A DNA stretch of 64,000 nt from G958295645 sp965242735 (GCA_965242735.1 OZ251497.1:1488001-1552000), one strand, 5' to 3'. Positions 1-9,500 are shown, counted from the stretch's first letter. Notes: generated by a model from the letters alone, not told the origin. A program made the numbers and translations.

Positions 1-963
1 CGTGTCGGACACCTTGCCGGGGTCGGGTCGGACGGGCTCGGCTCCCCGCCCGGTCCCCATGGCTTCCCGCCATCCCGCGTCGGCAAGGAGCGTCTGCATC
101 CATAGCCGGTCGCCGCCGTCGGCCATCAACTCGACGACGAGCGGACCGGGGGGCTCCAGACGGCGTGGGTCCGGGTGCCGGTCAAGGCGAGGGAACCACT
201 CGAGCTCTCCTTCGATGCTGCGCAACGGCTTGCCGTCGCCGGACCACTCCCGCGCCGTCGGAATCCCCGCCTTGCCGCCCCAGACCGTGCCCGCGCGGCT
301 GCCTGGCCCCACGACCGTGAACTCTGCCCAAGGGTCCGTCGTCTTCCATTTGGCGGGCTCGTCGTCTCCGAAGTGAAGCGTTGGCGCGCCCTCGTCCAGG
401 TCCACGAGGTGCAGCGGATACCCCACGAAGTCCGGGCGGCGGTCCATGCCGGCCGCGACGACCCGGCTGCCGCCCACCGGCACGAAATGCGCAGACGGAA
501 AGCCGAAATTGCGCTGGGCCACGAACTCGCCGTCGAGGTCGAAGACCTGCCAGCTCCGCCTGCCGGCGTCCAGGGCGACAATCTGGCCCCCGACGACGGC
601 AACGGACGTGACGACGGCGAATTCCCCAGGTCCCTCGCCGTCGCGGCCGACCGCGCGGACAAACCGCCCGTCGTCGTTGAAGATCTTGAATCGGGCGTCG
701 CCGTCCAGCACGAAGTAGCCGAGTTCTTCGCCATACAGGACGCCCACGCCATCTCGCTCGATCATGCCGTCGCCTTCGGCATCGCCGAGGCGCACGACCT
801 CGTGCAGCGCGAGTTCGGCGGCGCCGTCGCCGCACGGCCGGAAGTCGCTCCAGCGCGCCGTCTCCTGGGCCGAAGACGGCTTGGCGACCCCGAACAAAGC
901 CAGGAACAGCGACAATGCCGTCGGTCCCGCGACCGGGCGGGATGCGCGCTTGGCCGGCCCCAC
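1..963 (-). CDS. Secreted six-bladed beta-propeller protein, 3' end beyond the window
   Basis: The frame is open for 321 codons from a GTG at 963 to the window edge, so the C-terminus is missing. The GTG directly abuts the TAG of the upstream gene at 964, which argues for translational coupling. The N-terminus is an export signal with hydrophobic core TALSLFLALFGVA, likely cleaved near SSAQ. Near residue 110 is GRDGEGPGEF, the hallmark of the secreted six-bladed beta-propeller family common in Gemmatimonadota and Bacteroidota, followed by blade-like repeats such as LDAGRRSWQVFDLDGEF. The substrate or partner of these propellers is generally unknown. It is the third gene of a run with an outer-membrane-type protein and a lipoprotein. 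I am confident of the family, not of a role. Confidence 0.75.
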   Translation of the reverse strand, partial: MGPAKRASRPVAGPTALSLFLALFGVAKPSSAQETARWSDFRPCGDGAAELALHEVVRLGDAEGDGMIERDGVGVLYGEELGYFVLDGDARFKIFNDDGRFVRAVGRDGEGPGEFAVVTSVAVVGGQIVALDAGRRSWQVFDLDGEFVAQRNFGFPSAHFVPVGGSRVVAAGMDRRPDFVGYPLHLVDLDEGAPTLHFGDDEPAKWKTTDPWAEFTVVGPGSRAGTVWGGKAGIPTAREWSGDGKPLRSIEGELEWFPRLDRHPDPRRLEPPGPLVVELMADGGDRLWMQTLLADAGWREAMGTGRGAEPVRPDPGKVSDT

Positions 964-2613
964 CTACCGCTGCCGAGTCTCCGCGCGCCCCCACAGCGCG
1001 GTCTGAAACCGCAAGCGCACTTCGAACGTGCCGGTGACCGGCACGATTCCCGTTCCGGAGACGACGCGCCGGTAGGTGGCGCGGACTTCCGTGGGCCAGA
1101 TCGGCGACCCGGCGGGGGCCCTGCCGCGCCGATAGACTCCTCCGACGTGGAGGTGGCCCGCCGTCGTCTCGCTGCCCCACGCGAGCGGAGACAGGTCCAG
1201 CGGATCGGTCGGCTCTTCCCCGGTCCCGCCTGCGTCGGCGCGAGAGAACGAGTCGGCGCCCTTGCGGAAGTAGCGGTAGCCGGCCAGCGCGGCCAGATCG
1301 TCGGCCAGCTTGAACCACGGGGCGACCACGATGGCCTGATAGTCGCCGGGGTCCCATCGGACCTGGCGCTGCACGCCGGCCGGCGGTACCAGGAAGTACG
1401 GATCGAAGACCCGCCGCTCGGTCGTGCCCGCCAGCTGCAAGCCGTACCGGACGTCGGTCCAGACGCCGAACCTCGAGCCCCATCGCGCGTTCGTCCATCC
1501 GCGAAAGACGATGTCCGTCTGGCCGTCGCCGAAGCCCGCGTCCAGGAAGTTGGCGGGATCGTCTTGGGCGCCGGTCGGCAAGGTGACCGTCAGGCCCGCC
1601 CCGGCTTCCGCTTGCAAGGCGCTCCCGGCGTCGCCGGTCTTCCAGAGCCTGGCATTCGCCCTCACTTCGACGTCTCCCACGCCCCAAAGCGACATCCAGT
1701 GGGCCAGCGGATGCGTGGCCGCGATTCCTAGGCGCGGATCCGTCACCAGCTGCTGCAGCCCCTCGAGGTCCAGGGGTGAACTGGCGAGCGGCGCCGTGGT
1801 CGGCAGGCTCCGGATTCCCGCCGCCTGGAACGCCTGCGCCAACGCCGCCAAGCGCGCGTCGATCGCCATGCCCGCGGGCGAGTCCGCGAGCGGCGCCACC
1901 GGCGCGCCGTACATGTCCGCGAGCGCGTCGCGAAGCTGTTCGGCGTCGGACAGGCGCATCGTGGCCTCCGCGCACCCGGGACCCTGCGGGTCGGCGGCGC
2001 AAGTCGAGGCGCGAAAGGCTTCGTACTCGCCGACGGCGCCACCGAGACTCGAGAGAAATCCTGCGACGGCGGACGCGCCGCCCGCAGGACCGAATCCCGC
2101 GTTGGCCAACGCCGAATCGGGCGCCAAGCGCATCGAGAACTCGGTCTCGTTGCGGACGAACGGGACGGTCGCGCCCACGCTCAGCCAGTCCAGGACGCCG
2201 ACGTCGGCCGCGAACGACATCCGCACCGAATTCCTTTCGGCGGACGCGGCGATCGTGCCGAGCCGCAACACGTGCTCGCCGCCGGCCGCGCGAGCCACGG
2301 CTTCCTCGTAGCCCGCCAGCGAGGGAAACAGCCGCGTGCCCGCCGGACCCGAGAAGTCGTCGCCTAGGCTCGCCGGCTCGTTGGCGCCGGGTTCCCCGCC
2401 GGGGCCCGGCCGGTAGCGTTTCCAGGCGGACGAATAGTCGGTCGAGAAGGCGATCCGAAGGACGCCTCGAGGAGCCAGGGGATCGTAGACCTCCTGGGCG
2501 CCCGCGCCGGCGACGAGGCCGCCCCCGGCGACCGCGAAGCAGAGGGCGCGAAGACCGAGACCGGAGGACCGGAGCCGCCCGCCGAGCCCGAAACGGCCGG
2601 CCGACTTCGGCAA
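964..2613 (-). CDS. Probable outer-membrane beta-barrel protein, function unknown
   Basis: The 549-residue product starts at a TTG 24 bp after the lipoprotein gene. It has a signal peptide (LRALCFAVAGGGLVAGAGAQ) followed by mature sequence EVYDPLAPRGVLR. The body alternates hydrophobic and polar residues with many aromatics, for example VGATVPFVRNETEF and AGLTVTLPTGAQDD, and ends in a strand-like segment FEVRLRFQTALWGRAE. This is what outer-membrane barrels look like. The LTVTLPTG segment resembles proteins of the transporter/phenol-degradation barrel type, but I cannot assign a family. A helical, Ala-rich insert lies around residues 190-290. Neighbours on both sides are exported proteins in the same orientation, so an envelope operon is likely. 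No catalytic motif is visible. Confidence 0.6.
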   Translation of the reverse strand: MPKSAGRFGLGGRLRSSGLGLRALCFAVAGGGLVAGAGAQEVYDPLAPRGVLRIAFSTDYSSAWKRYRPGPGGEPGANEPASLGDDFSGPAGTRLFPSLAGYEEAVARAAGGEHVLRLGTIAASAERNSVRMSFAADVGVLDWLSVGATVPFVRNETEFSMRLAPDSALANAGFGPAGGASAVAGFLSSLGGAVGEYEAFRASTCAADPQGPGCAEATMRLSDAEQLRDALADMYGAPVAPLADSPAGMAIDARLAALAQAFQAAGIRSLPTTAPLASSPLDLEGLQQLVTDPRLGIAATHPLAHWMSLWGVGDVEVRANARLWKTGDAGSALQAEAGAGLTVTLPTGAQDDPANFLDAGFGDGQTDIVFRGWTNARWGSRFGVWTDVRYGLQLAGTTERRVFDPYFLVPPAGVQRQVRWDPGDYQAIVVAPWFKLADDLAALAGYRYFRKGADSFSRADAGGTGEEPTDPLDLSPLAWGSETTAGHLHVGGVYRRGRAPAGSPIWPTEVRATYRRVVSGTGIVPVTGTFEVRLRFQTALWGRAETRQR

Positions 2614-2637
2614 GTCAGCCGGCGCGGCGCGAGCCGG

Positions 2638-3513
2638 TCACGGCGAGTCCCCTGCGCTCGGGGCCAGCTGAACGCGCAGCTGCTCGGAGTACTCGATGTT
2701 GAAGGGCGGAACCCCGGGCATGTCCAGCCGGCCGGTGCCGTCGGCGTCCTGGTCCACGAACAAGGAATGCAGGAGCCCCCGTGACCAGTCCCAGAGCGCG
2801 GCGCCGGCGAGCGTGCCCGTCACCGTCGTGGTCATCCGCATCCCTTCGGCGTCGGCTTCGATGACCGTCTCTCCGTCGCCGGCCACGTCGATCATGGCCA
2901 TGCGCCGCCCGTCCACGACGGTGTCGCCGACAAAGGCATAGCGATACACGGTCGTCGAGGACACGACCTCGTCGTCTTCAAAGGACCACGTGACCGTGTC
3001 CGTCCATGAGAATCCCGGCTCGACCGCTTCGCCTGGCAACCTGGGGAACAGGGAATGGGCCATGCCCGCGAACCGCACCCCGGAGCCTGCTTCCCCGGAC
3101 GTCTCGGGCACGGACAGCACGTCGGCGGCGCCGCGGCCGTCGAGCACGAACACGAGCGGGCCCTCCAGGTCGTCCAAGTCCTCCGTGGTCGTGCCGACCA
3201 TGTCGTTCTCCGCCTCGGACTCGTACTCGGCCACGGTGGCGGTGACCATCGTGCCGTCGGCGTGGTCGGCGAAGACCATGTCCAGCACGGAGCGCGCGCG
3301 AGCGCGAACCGCCAGATCGCCCATGGGCGTGGCGATCGCCATGAGGCTGGAATCGGTCACCTCGTAGCGCACCGGCGACTCGGCGTGGTGACCGAACCCG
3401 AGGACGGGCGGGGGCGCGGCCGCCGGCCCCGGGGCGTTGGGGCCGCAACTGGCGGCGCCCCAGCCGGCGCCGAGGGAAAGGACGAAAGGCCGGACGAGGG
3501 TCTTGAGATGCAT
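2638..3513 (-). CDS. Putative lipoprotein with a DUF6263-like fold
   Basis: I start the gene at the ATG at 3513 (MHLKTLVRPF); an in-frame GTG at 3528 is possible. The product is about 291 residues. Its N-terminus is a lipoprotein signal: basic start, hydrophobic stretch VLSLGAGWG, and lipobox AASC about 22 residues in. After a Pro/Ala-rich linker comes beta-rich sequence, including SVPETSGEAGSG, PRLPGEAVEPGFSWTDT and YRYAFVGDTVVDGRRMAMIDV. That pattern of a lipid-anchored protein with two repeated beta units is seen in DUF6263-type proteins, but I did not confirm the match. It heads the three-gene envelope run. No clear Shine-Dalgarno sequence precedes either start. Confidence 0.55.
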   Translation of the reverse strand: MHLKTLVRPFVLSLGAGWGAASCGPNAPGPAAAPPPVLGFGHHAESPVRYEVTDSSLMAIATPMGDLAVRARARSVLDMVFADHADGTMVTATVAEYESEAENDMVGTTTEDLDDLEGPLVFVLDGRGAADVLSVPETSGEAGSGVRFAGMAHSLFPRLPGEAVEPGFSWTDTVTWSFEDDEVVSSTTVYRYAFVGDTVVDGRRMAMIDVAGDGETVIEADAEGMRMTTTVTGTLAGAALWDWSRGLLHSLFVDQDADGTGRLDMPGVPPFNIEYSEQLRVQLAPSAGDSP

Positions 3514-3734
3514 GAAATCGGCGAGCACGGTGGCTTGTGGGAGGGACGCCCGACCAGCGGGTCTGGGCTCGGCGAGCCCGAAGGCGCGGTCGCGGGAAGA
3601 TGGACGAGGCGGCCGGGCGAAGCGCGTCCGCGCACGTCCAAGCCACTAAGCTACACTGCTCGCACGGCGCGGGCCAGCCTGCCCGACGCGCGTGGGCGCC
3701 ATGAGCCCGCGCCGAACCTCGCCGCCGCGAGGGG

Positions 3735-3764
3735 TTGACATCCGGCTCCTCCAAGCCCTATCGT
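3735..3764 (+). promoter_or_regulatory. Sigma70-type promoter for the tRNA pair
   Basis: A perfect -35 box TTGACA (3735-3740) is followed by an 18-bp spacer and a -10 box TATCGT (3759-3764). The tRNA-Gly gene starts 39 bp after the -10, so both tRNAs are probably transcribed from here. The -10 is only a moderate match. Confidence 0.55.
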
Positions 3765-3802
3765 TCGGGTCGTCGGTCTTCTCGGGGTCGCTGGCCGCAA
3801 AC

Positions 3803-3875
<73 letters not shown>

Positions 3876-3932
3876 CTCTCCGTTGTCGTTGGGCGGCTCC
3901 GCGGGTCGCAAGGACGACCGCGCCCGTGTGTC

Positions 3933-4004
<72 letters not shown>

Positions 4005-4050
4005 CTTCCGTCCCTCCTCGCGCAGGACTCGGGGCGTTCGCATGAACTTG

Positions 4051-4137
4051 GGGTTTGCGCCCTGGGCACGGCGGGGTGCTCGCACTGGAACGCGCGCTGA
4101 ACGACGCGGGCGGGTTCGCGCCCTGGGCACGCGGGGG
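4051..4137 (+). repeat. Two-copy direct repeat after the tRNAs
   Basis: A ~26-bp element of the form GGGTT(T/C)GCGCCCTGGGCACG, followed by a G-rich end, occurs at 4051-4076 and 4112-4137, 61 bp apart. It lies in the gap between the tRNAs and the convergent gene ending at 4157. No function is evident. Confidence 0.6.
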
Positions 4138-4156
4138 CACTGGGGCGCCGGGCGCG

Positions 4157-5317
4157 CTACTTGCCGCGCTTCGTTGGCTTCCTGGGCCTCGCCGGCCTCT
4201 TCTTCGGAGGGGGTTGGCGCGCGGGTGCGCGCTTGGCCGTCGGGGCGGGCCGCTGGGGCGCGGGCTTGACCGCGGGCGGAGCGCTTCTTCGTGGAGGCCG
4301 CGGCTTGGCCACGGCCTTCCTCGGCGGCGTCGCGCGGGCGGCGGGGCGCCGCTGGTCGGGTCTTGGCGGGGGGCGACCTCTCGCGGTCGGGCGAGTCCTG
4401 GCCGTAGGCAGCGGTCGCGCGCCGGGGCGGGCGGCGGGTCTTGCGGGGCGGGCGGATTCGCCGGTGGTCGCCCGCGGGGGCTCTCGAACGCCGGAGCCCG
4501 GTTGGCTTCGCGGCTTGGCCTTGCGGACGGGATCGCGCTGGGGGCCGGTTCGGCGCGGCGCGCCCGGCGCGACCCAATCTTCGTCTCGGGACCGGGGGAC
4601 GGCTCGCGACGTCGGCCGCTCGGGGCCGTTGTCCGTCACGTAGGCGCGAGGGTCTTCCTTGTAGCGGGGCCCGAACAGCGGCGAGCGCCGAACGGGACGG
4701 TCGCGCCAAGCGCGGTCGTCCAGTCTCGAACGGGGAGGCGCGCGATACCCTCTGCCGGCGACGACGTGGCCGGAGCGCCAGAAGTCGCCGAATTGCCGGC
4801 CGGACCAAGCCAGGGGCTCGGGACCGCTCCAGAAGTAGCCGGGCGCATGGAAGAACCACGGATGGTACGCAAACGCCGCGTAAGGCCACGCAACCCACGC
4901 AGCCGGCCCGAACAGCGGCCGGCGCCAGTCGAGCCAAGCCATGTGGCCATGCCCGCAGGCGCGACCGCGCCACCAGCCGGGGCCGAAGTGGAAGTCGTGG
5001 ACGCAGGGCCGGGCGCGTCCCCAGCAGCCGCCGAATCCGGGACCCGCCCGCCAGCCGCCGTCGATCGGTCCCCAGCGCCGCAGGCCGTGGCCGCAGTGCG
5101 GACCGTGGGCCGACCAGAGGCCGACGCCGAGCGACCACCCGTGCTCGTGGCTCGCGTAGGCCAAGCTCAAGCCGGGCGTCGAGGCGTAGGAGTCCCAGCC
5201 ATGGCCATGGCTCTCGGCCCATCCCCAGGAAACGCGGCCGGCGGCCTGGGCGGAAGCGGAGGTGGGCAAGACCACGGCCGCCGCCGCAAGCAGAAACAAC
5301 TTCTGGAATCGATTCAC
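4157..5317 (-). CDS. Secreted Trp/Gly/His-rich protein with an Arg/Pro/Lys-rich tail
   Basis: The start is the GTG at 5317, chosen because an AGGAGG ribosome site sits 7 bp upstream. The product is 386 residues. It has a clear signal peptide (MNRFQKLFLLAAAAVVLPTSASAQA). Residues ~26-170 are unusually rich in Trp, Gly, His and Phe (SWGWAESHGHGWDSY, FHFGPGWWRGRACGHGHMAW). From ~190 the chain becomes an Arg/Pro/Ala/Lys-rich, probably disordered, strongly basic tail ending KPTKRGK. I do not recognise a family. The composition suggests an exported structural or matrix-binding protein, but that is inference. A near-consensus sigma54 promoter precedes it. It is convergent with the tRNAs. Confidence 0.7.
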   Translation of the reverse strand: MNRFQKLFLLAAAAVVLPTSASAQAAGRVSWGWAESHGHGWDSYASTPGLSLAYASHEHGWSLGVGLWSAHGPHCGHGLRRWGPIDGGWRAGPGFGGCWGRARPCVHDFHFGPGWWRGRACGHGHMAWLDWRRPLFGPAAWVAWPYAAFAYHPWFFHAPGYFWSGPEPLAWSGRQFGDFWRSGHVVAGRGYRAPPRSRLDDRAWRDRPVRRSPLFGPRYKEDPRAYVTDNGPERPTSRAVPRSRDEDWVAPGAPRRTGPQRDPVRKAKPRSQPGSGVREPPRATTGESARPARPAARPGARPLPTARTRPTARGRPPPRPDQRRPAARATPPRKAVAKPRPPRRSAPPAVKPAPQRPAPTAKRAPARQPPPKKRPARPRKPTKRGK

Positions 5318-6163
5318 AACGCCCTCCTTGTTTGAGCGGAAGTCCTCCGGCGCCCTGGTGTCTAGCATGAACCGTGCCAGCGACGCGGCCAGTGCGCAAG
5401 CGCTTTGCCGCAAACGACTTCGCTGTCGAGGCGGTTGGCGACGGCGTCGCCGTGATCGGACGGTGGGGCGGCGCATCTGGGACATCCGGGCAGCGCAGCG
5501 CGGACCGCCAGGCCGGGCGGGTTGCCCGTGCAGGTCTCGCCGCCTCCCGGCCCGCTCGGCGACCGCTTTTGCCCGGAGCGACGTACATGGCCGTCCCCGC
5601 GGCCCCGTGCGCCGAGGTAGCGGCTCGCTCGCGGCCGTGCCTCGTTCGCGGCGACCCGGGAGTTGCCGGAGGGGCCGGGCGTTGAAACGGCCGCGGGGCG
5701 CGCTCGGCGCCCGCGCCTCGCTCGCAACGACGGGGCTGCGCCGTCGGCGGGGCGCTTTCCGGTGCGTCTCGACGCTCTGGAAGCCCCCGGCGCTTGCCAA
5801 GGCGGCCCTCAAGCGCGAATCTTCCAGTGGTCGTTGCCGGGCCGAGCTTTCGCATGGCCTGCTCCCGGCTTGAACCTTGCAGGTCCTCGAAGTCCGTGTC
5901 CTGGCCGCAGTCCGTTCTGCGGCGTGCCGGCGCGGGGCGTTCTCTGGTCCTGCCGGCTGTAGGTGTCGCAACCGGGCGCCCGCGTGCGCCGGCTGGCGCG
6001 GGCAAGGGGCGACGGCGATGGATTCTCCGGGACGGGCGTTGCCCCGAGCAAGCCGTTCCGCGCGACAGACCGCGGACCCGACGGGCGGCCTGGGCGGCCG
6101 CAAGGACCCTCCACGTCCGCAACCCCTCTTTGGAAGCCAAGGAGCTTCCGGAAAGCACGAAGG
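5318..6163. other. 846-bp non-coding stretch upstream of rho
   Basis: This lies between the divergent starts of the secreted protein and rho. Open frames here have biased, Arg-rich shadow-like composition and no ribosome sites. Apart from the sigma54 promoter at its left end I see no convincing gene or structured RNA. Its length would allow a long rho leader, which is common where Rho autoregulates, but nothing in the sequence proves that. Confidence 0.4.
5364..5379 (-). promoter_or_regulatory. Sigma54 (RpoN) -24/-12 promoter
   Basis: Read on the minus strand, the sequence TGGCACGGTTCATGCT matches the sigma54 consensus TGGCACG-N4-TTGC(A/T) except for one base. The GG (-24) and GC (-12) dinucleotides have the correct spacing. 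It lies 47 bp upstream of the GTG of the secreted Trp/Gly/His-rich protein, leaving a short leader that contains the AGGAGG site. No activator gene or enhancer site is recognised nearby. Confidence 0.6.
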
Positions 6164-7564
6164 ATGGTGAACGAGCAAGATCCAACCGAAACGCCGAGTC
6201 CGCAGCAAGGCGGCGAAGGCTCGGCCGCGGCAACTGCCGGCGCGGGTTCCGGCGCGGACGCCGGCACGGCGGGCGGGCCGCCCGAGCGGACGGAGCAGCA
6301 ACAGGCGGGCTCGCGTCCCCGCGGCGGCGAGCGTCCGCCGCATCGCCGGGGCCGGCATCCCCGCAGGCGCAAGCCGCGACGCCACGACCAAGACTACGAC
6401 TTCGGCAGGGAAGGCGAGCCGCGCGAGCCCGGCCAGCTCCTGGGCGTGCTGGAGGTTCTTCCCACCGGCTCCGGATTCATTCGGCGGGCCGACGGCGGCT
6501 ACGTGGCCGGCAAGCAGGACGTGTACGTGGGGCCGCGCCTGATCCAGCGTTTCGGCTTGCGAACGGGCGACGAGCTGTCGGGCATCGTCGGCCGGCGGCC
6601 CCGCAACAGCAAGAGCCCGCCGCTGCGCTACTTGGAGAAGGTCAACGGCGCCTCGCCGGACCAGGCCCTCAAGCGGCCGGACTTCAACCGGCTGGCGGCC
6701 GTGCATCCCCGGGAGCAGCTCCGCCTGGAATGCGGGCGGACGTTCGGGGGCGAGCCCGACATGACCAACCGCGTGATCGACCTGTTCTGTCCGTTCGGGA
6801 AGGGACAGCGCGCGCTGATCGTGGCGCCTGCCAAGGCGGGAAAGACGACCGTGCTCCAGTCGGTGGCCGAGGGCGTCGTCGCCAACCACCCCGAGTGCGA
6901 GCTCGTGATCCTGCTGGTGGACGAGCGGCCGGAAGAAGTGACGGAGATGGAGGCCTGCGGCTTCGGCGAAGTGGTCGCGTCCACGTTCGACCTGACGCCC
7001 GAGCGCCACTGCCAGGTGGCCGAGATGACGCTCGAGAAGGCGCGCCGCCGCGTCGAGACCGGCAAGGACGTCGTCATCATCCTGGACTCCATCACGCGGC
7101 TCGCGCGGGCGCACAACACGCTCGCCGGAGGCAGCGGGCGGACGCTTTCGGGCGGGCTGGACGCCAACTCGCTGGAGAAGCCCAAGCGGTTCCTGGGCAG
7201 CGCGCGCCTCATCAAGCCCGAGCAGGGGGGAGGCTCTCTGACCATCATCGGCACGGCGCTGGTGGACACCGGCTCGCGCATGGACCAAGTGATCTTCGAG
7301 GAATTCAAGGGCACCGGGAACAGCGAGCTCGTGCTGAGCCGCGAACTCGCCGACCGGCGCATCTTTCCCGCCATCGACCTGAAGACCTCGGCCACGCGCA
7401 AGGAAGAGCTTCTGTTGCCCGCCGACGCGATGAAGGTCTCGCGGATCATGCGGCGCGAGCTGTCCGACCTGTCGCCGGCGGACGCGATGGACAAGCTGCT
7501 CGGCGCGATGCGCCAGAACGCGACGAACGCGGACTTGGTGGGGCTGGCGATGTCGAGGCTGTAG
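6164..7564 (+). CDS. rho: Transcription termination factor Rho
   Basis: This is a hexameric RNA-dependent ATPase that ends transcription. The 466-residue product has an N-terminal disordered, Arg-rich insert (residues ~1-85, including RRGRHPRRRKPRRHDQ), as in many high-GC phyla. Next comes the RNA-binding OB/cold-shock domain (LLGVLEVLPTGSGFIRR) and the RecA-like ATPase domain. The P-loop APAKAGKTT has its lysine at about residue 227. The Walker B is VVIILDSITR, and the Q- and R-loop regions follow (SGGLDANSLEKPKRF, GGGSLTIIGTALVDTGSRMD). The family's key motifs are intact. The start could be the ATG at 6164 or the adjacent GTG at 6167; the AAGG directly before the ATG fits the GTG slightly better. 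Confidence 0.97.
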   Translation: MVNEQDPTETPSPQQGGEGSAAATAGAGSGADAGTAGGPPERTEQQQAGSRPRGGERPPHRRGRHPRRRKPRRHDQDYDFGREGEPREPGQLLGVLEVLPTGSGFIRRADGGYVAGKQDVYVGPRLIQRFGLRTGDELSGIVGRRPRNSKSPPLRYLEKVNGASPDQALKRPDFNRLAAVHPREQLRLECGRTFGGEPDMTNRVIDLFCPFGKGQRALIVAPAKAGKTTVLQSVAEGVVANHPECELVILLVDERPEEVTEMEACGFGEVVASTFDLTPERHCQVAEMTLEKARRRVETGKDVVIILDSITRLARAHNTLAGGSGRTLSGGLDANSLEKPKRFLGSARLIKPEQGGGSLTIIGTALVDTGSRMDQVIFEEFKGTGNSELVLSRELADRRIFPAIDLKTSATRKEELLLPADAMKVSRIMRRELSDLSPADAMDKLLGAMRQNATNADLVGLAMSRL

Positions 7565-7994
7565 CCGGCCGCGGGCGCTTCTGACGGACGACGGTGTCCG
7601 CGAAGCGCGTTGGGTGGTGGCCGCAACGCGGCGTCTTCGTGGCGGCAGAGTCGTCTCTTGGCGGTCACGGATGGCCGCCAAATTGGACTCGGCGGCCATT
7701 TTCGCCGTCGCGTGACCGGCGGCGGATCGTTTCTTGCGATCGTTTCCGGCATTTCGCGGTCGTTGCGCCGTCGTTGCGCCGTCGTTGCCGGACACGCGTG
7801 TCCGGCAAGCTGGCGGCGGCCAAGCCGCGGCCGGCGGAGAATCCGATCGGCATCGACGCGCCCTCGGCCACGCCGGGGCAGGCCAGCGACTGACGCGCCG
7901 ACGCGCCTGAAGGCCCGCGTGCGCGAGCCGTCGCCGAACTCAGTCGGCGGCGGTCGGCGCCGCTTCGAAGTTTGCGGACTGCGCGGGTCTTCCG
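7565..7994. other. Convergent intergenic region with a 24-bp perfect palindrome
   Basis: No gene is seen between rho and the convergent nuclease gene. At 7785-7808 lies a perfect 24-bp palindrome with half-site TTGCCGGACACG, directly preceded by tandem copies of CGTCGTTGCGC-type repeats (about 7760-7784). A hairpin at a convergent junction could act as a two-way terminator. There is no T-tract, and the perfect symmetry also fits a protein-binding site. Confidence 0.6.
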
Positions 7995-9026
7995 TCAGGC
8001 CCGCGCGGCGTTCGCGATGAGCTCTTCGCCCGTCTTGCACTCGACGATCAACCGCCCGATTCGAGAGACGCGCTCCGCGTCTCCCGCCGCCTCAAGCAGC
8101 TCGGCCAGCCGTTGCGCCGTCTCCTCGCCGAACTTCCACCGCGCCATGTCGACGTGGGCCTGCTTGAGGCCCTGAGCCATGCCTTGCTCGACGCCCTGGG
8201 CCAACCCCTGCTCAATGCCTTGGGCCAGCCCCTGCTCGACGCCCTGCTTGACGCCGTCGCGGAACGTTTCCTGGAATTGATTCACGTACATCTCGCCCGC
8301 CTCCCGTAGGGTGTCCAGGTGCGCGACCTCCGCCTCCGTCGCACCCGAATTTATCATCTGGCTCCGAAGCCACTCCACGAGCGCGTCGCGCGCGACCGAC
8401 GACGCGGCCAACTGCACGTCCAGAGACCGCACCAACGCCGACAACCGCGCCGGGTCGCGCTCGCGGCGCAACGCCATGGCTGCCCGCACCACGCCGCCGC
8501 TGGCCCCGGCCTTCTTCGCCTCCGCCGACTCGTCCAGCAGCCCGTAGCGCTGGCCGGTCGCGTACTCCGCCAGCTCCTCCGGCACGCCCGCGCCCAGCCA
8601 TTCGGCCATGCTCCGCGCCGCCGTCCACTGGCCCTCGAAGCTCTTCACCACCACCGGCACGACCACGTGCTCGCCCACGCCGAGGTCGCGCTTGCGCAAC
8701 GCCGCCAGCTCGCGGTAGAACACGCCCGTCTCGACGGCGATCCGCACCGCCATGTTCGGGTCCGGTCCCGACTGGAACTCGAACAGCAGAACGACGTGCA
8801 GCGGCCGGTCCCGGAACCGCACCCGCCACATCATGTCGGCGTGCCGCACGACGGGCAGCACGGGGTCGACCATCTCGGTCGGCAGCCGCTCGAGCGTGCT
8901 GAAGTCCAGCTCGCGCGTCCACGCGCCCCCGACGAAGTCGCGCACGATCTCCTCGACGACGGCCGGGTCCGCGTAGAACCGCTTGTAGACGCGGTCCGTC
9001 TCGCCGTGCTTCGCCTCTTTGCGCAA
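7995..9026 (-). CDS. Rpn/YhgA-type PD-(D/E)XK nuclease family protein
   Basis: The family was first annotated as putative transposase YhgA and later as recombination-promoting nuclease Rpn. The N-terminal half carries its pattern: YKRFYADPAVVEEIVRDF, then the catalytic region VRHADMMWRVRFR...VVLLFEFQSGPD, with the acidic residue and E-x-Q motif expected for a PD-(D/E)XK fold. The C-terminal part has a tandem Gln/Gly repeat (GVEQGLAQGIEQGLAQG), typical of these proteins, and a short helical end. The start is uncertain because there is no ATG near the family's usual start; I chose the TTG at 9026. The product is about 343 residues. It stands alone, convergent with rho. Confidence 0.8.
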   Translation of the reverse strand: MRKEAKHGETDRVYKRFYADPAVVEEIVRDFVGGAWTRELDFSTLERLPTEMVDPVLPVVRHADMMWRVRFRDRPLHVVLLFEFQSGPDPNMAVRIAVETGVFYRELAALRKRDLGVGEHVVVPVVVKSFEGQWTAARSMAEWLGAGVPEELAEYATGQRYGLLDESAEAKKAGASGGVVRAAMALRRERDPARLSALVRSLDVQLAASSVARDALVEWLRSQMINSGATEAEVAHLDTLREAGEMYVNQFQETFRDGVKQGVEQGLAQGIEQGLAQGVEQGMAQGLKQAHVDMARWKFGEETAQRLAELLEAAGDAERVSRIGRLIVECKTGEELIANAARA

Positions 9027-9500
9027 AGGGCTGCTCCCAGGGGCTCGCCGCGCGGGAAGCGACCGGTGAACGTGCCGGCGCGCTGCCCCGCAACTTGATC
9101 TGGGGGAAGGTCGCCCAGGGGGCGGGACGCCTCCATGGCTGAACGGGACGTCTTCTTTTCGACGCGGGAGAGGCAGGTCGATCCGCGGCGGGCGCTGTGC
9201 CGACGTAGTTCTGGGGCGCGGGCGGGGGGTCCGGCGTTCATCGCGCGGGCAGGAGCGCCGCCGGTCGTCGCGCCGAGAACGAAAGCGGGCCCGGCTGTTC
9301 CGCCAAGAGCTGCCGACCGCCGAGACGGGCGAGCCGGCGGCGGAGGCGGACAGGCCTGGGCCCGCCGAAGGAAGGCGGACGCGGCCGGGGTCGCTCAGCG
9401 TCAGCGTGCCTGCCAGGCTGAGCCGAACGCACGAACGCGGAGAGCCGCCGCCGCATCGCCGCCCGGCCACCGGCGTACGCACGCGGAAGGCCACAGCACG

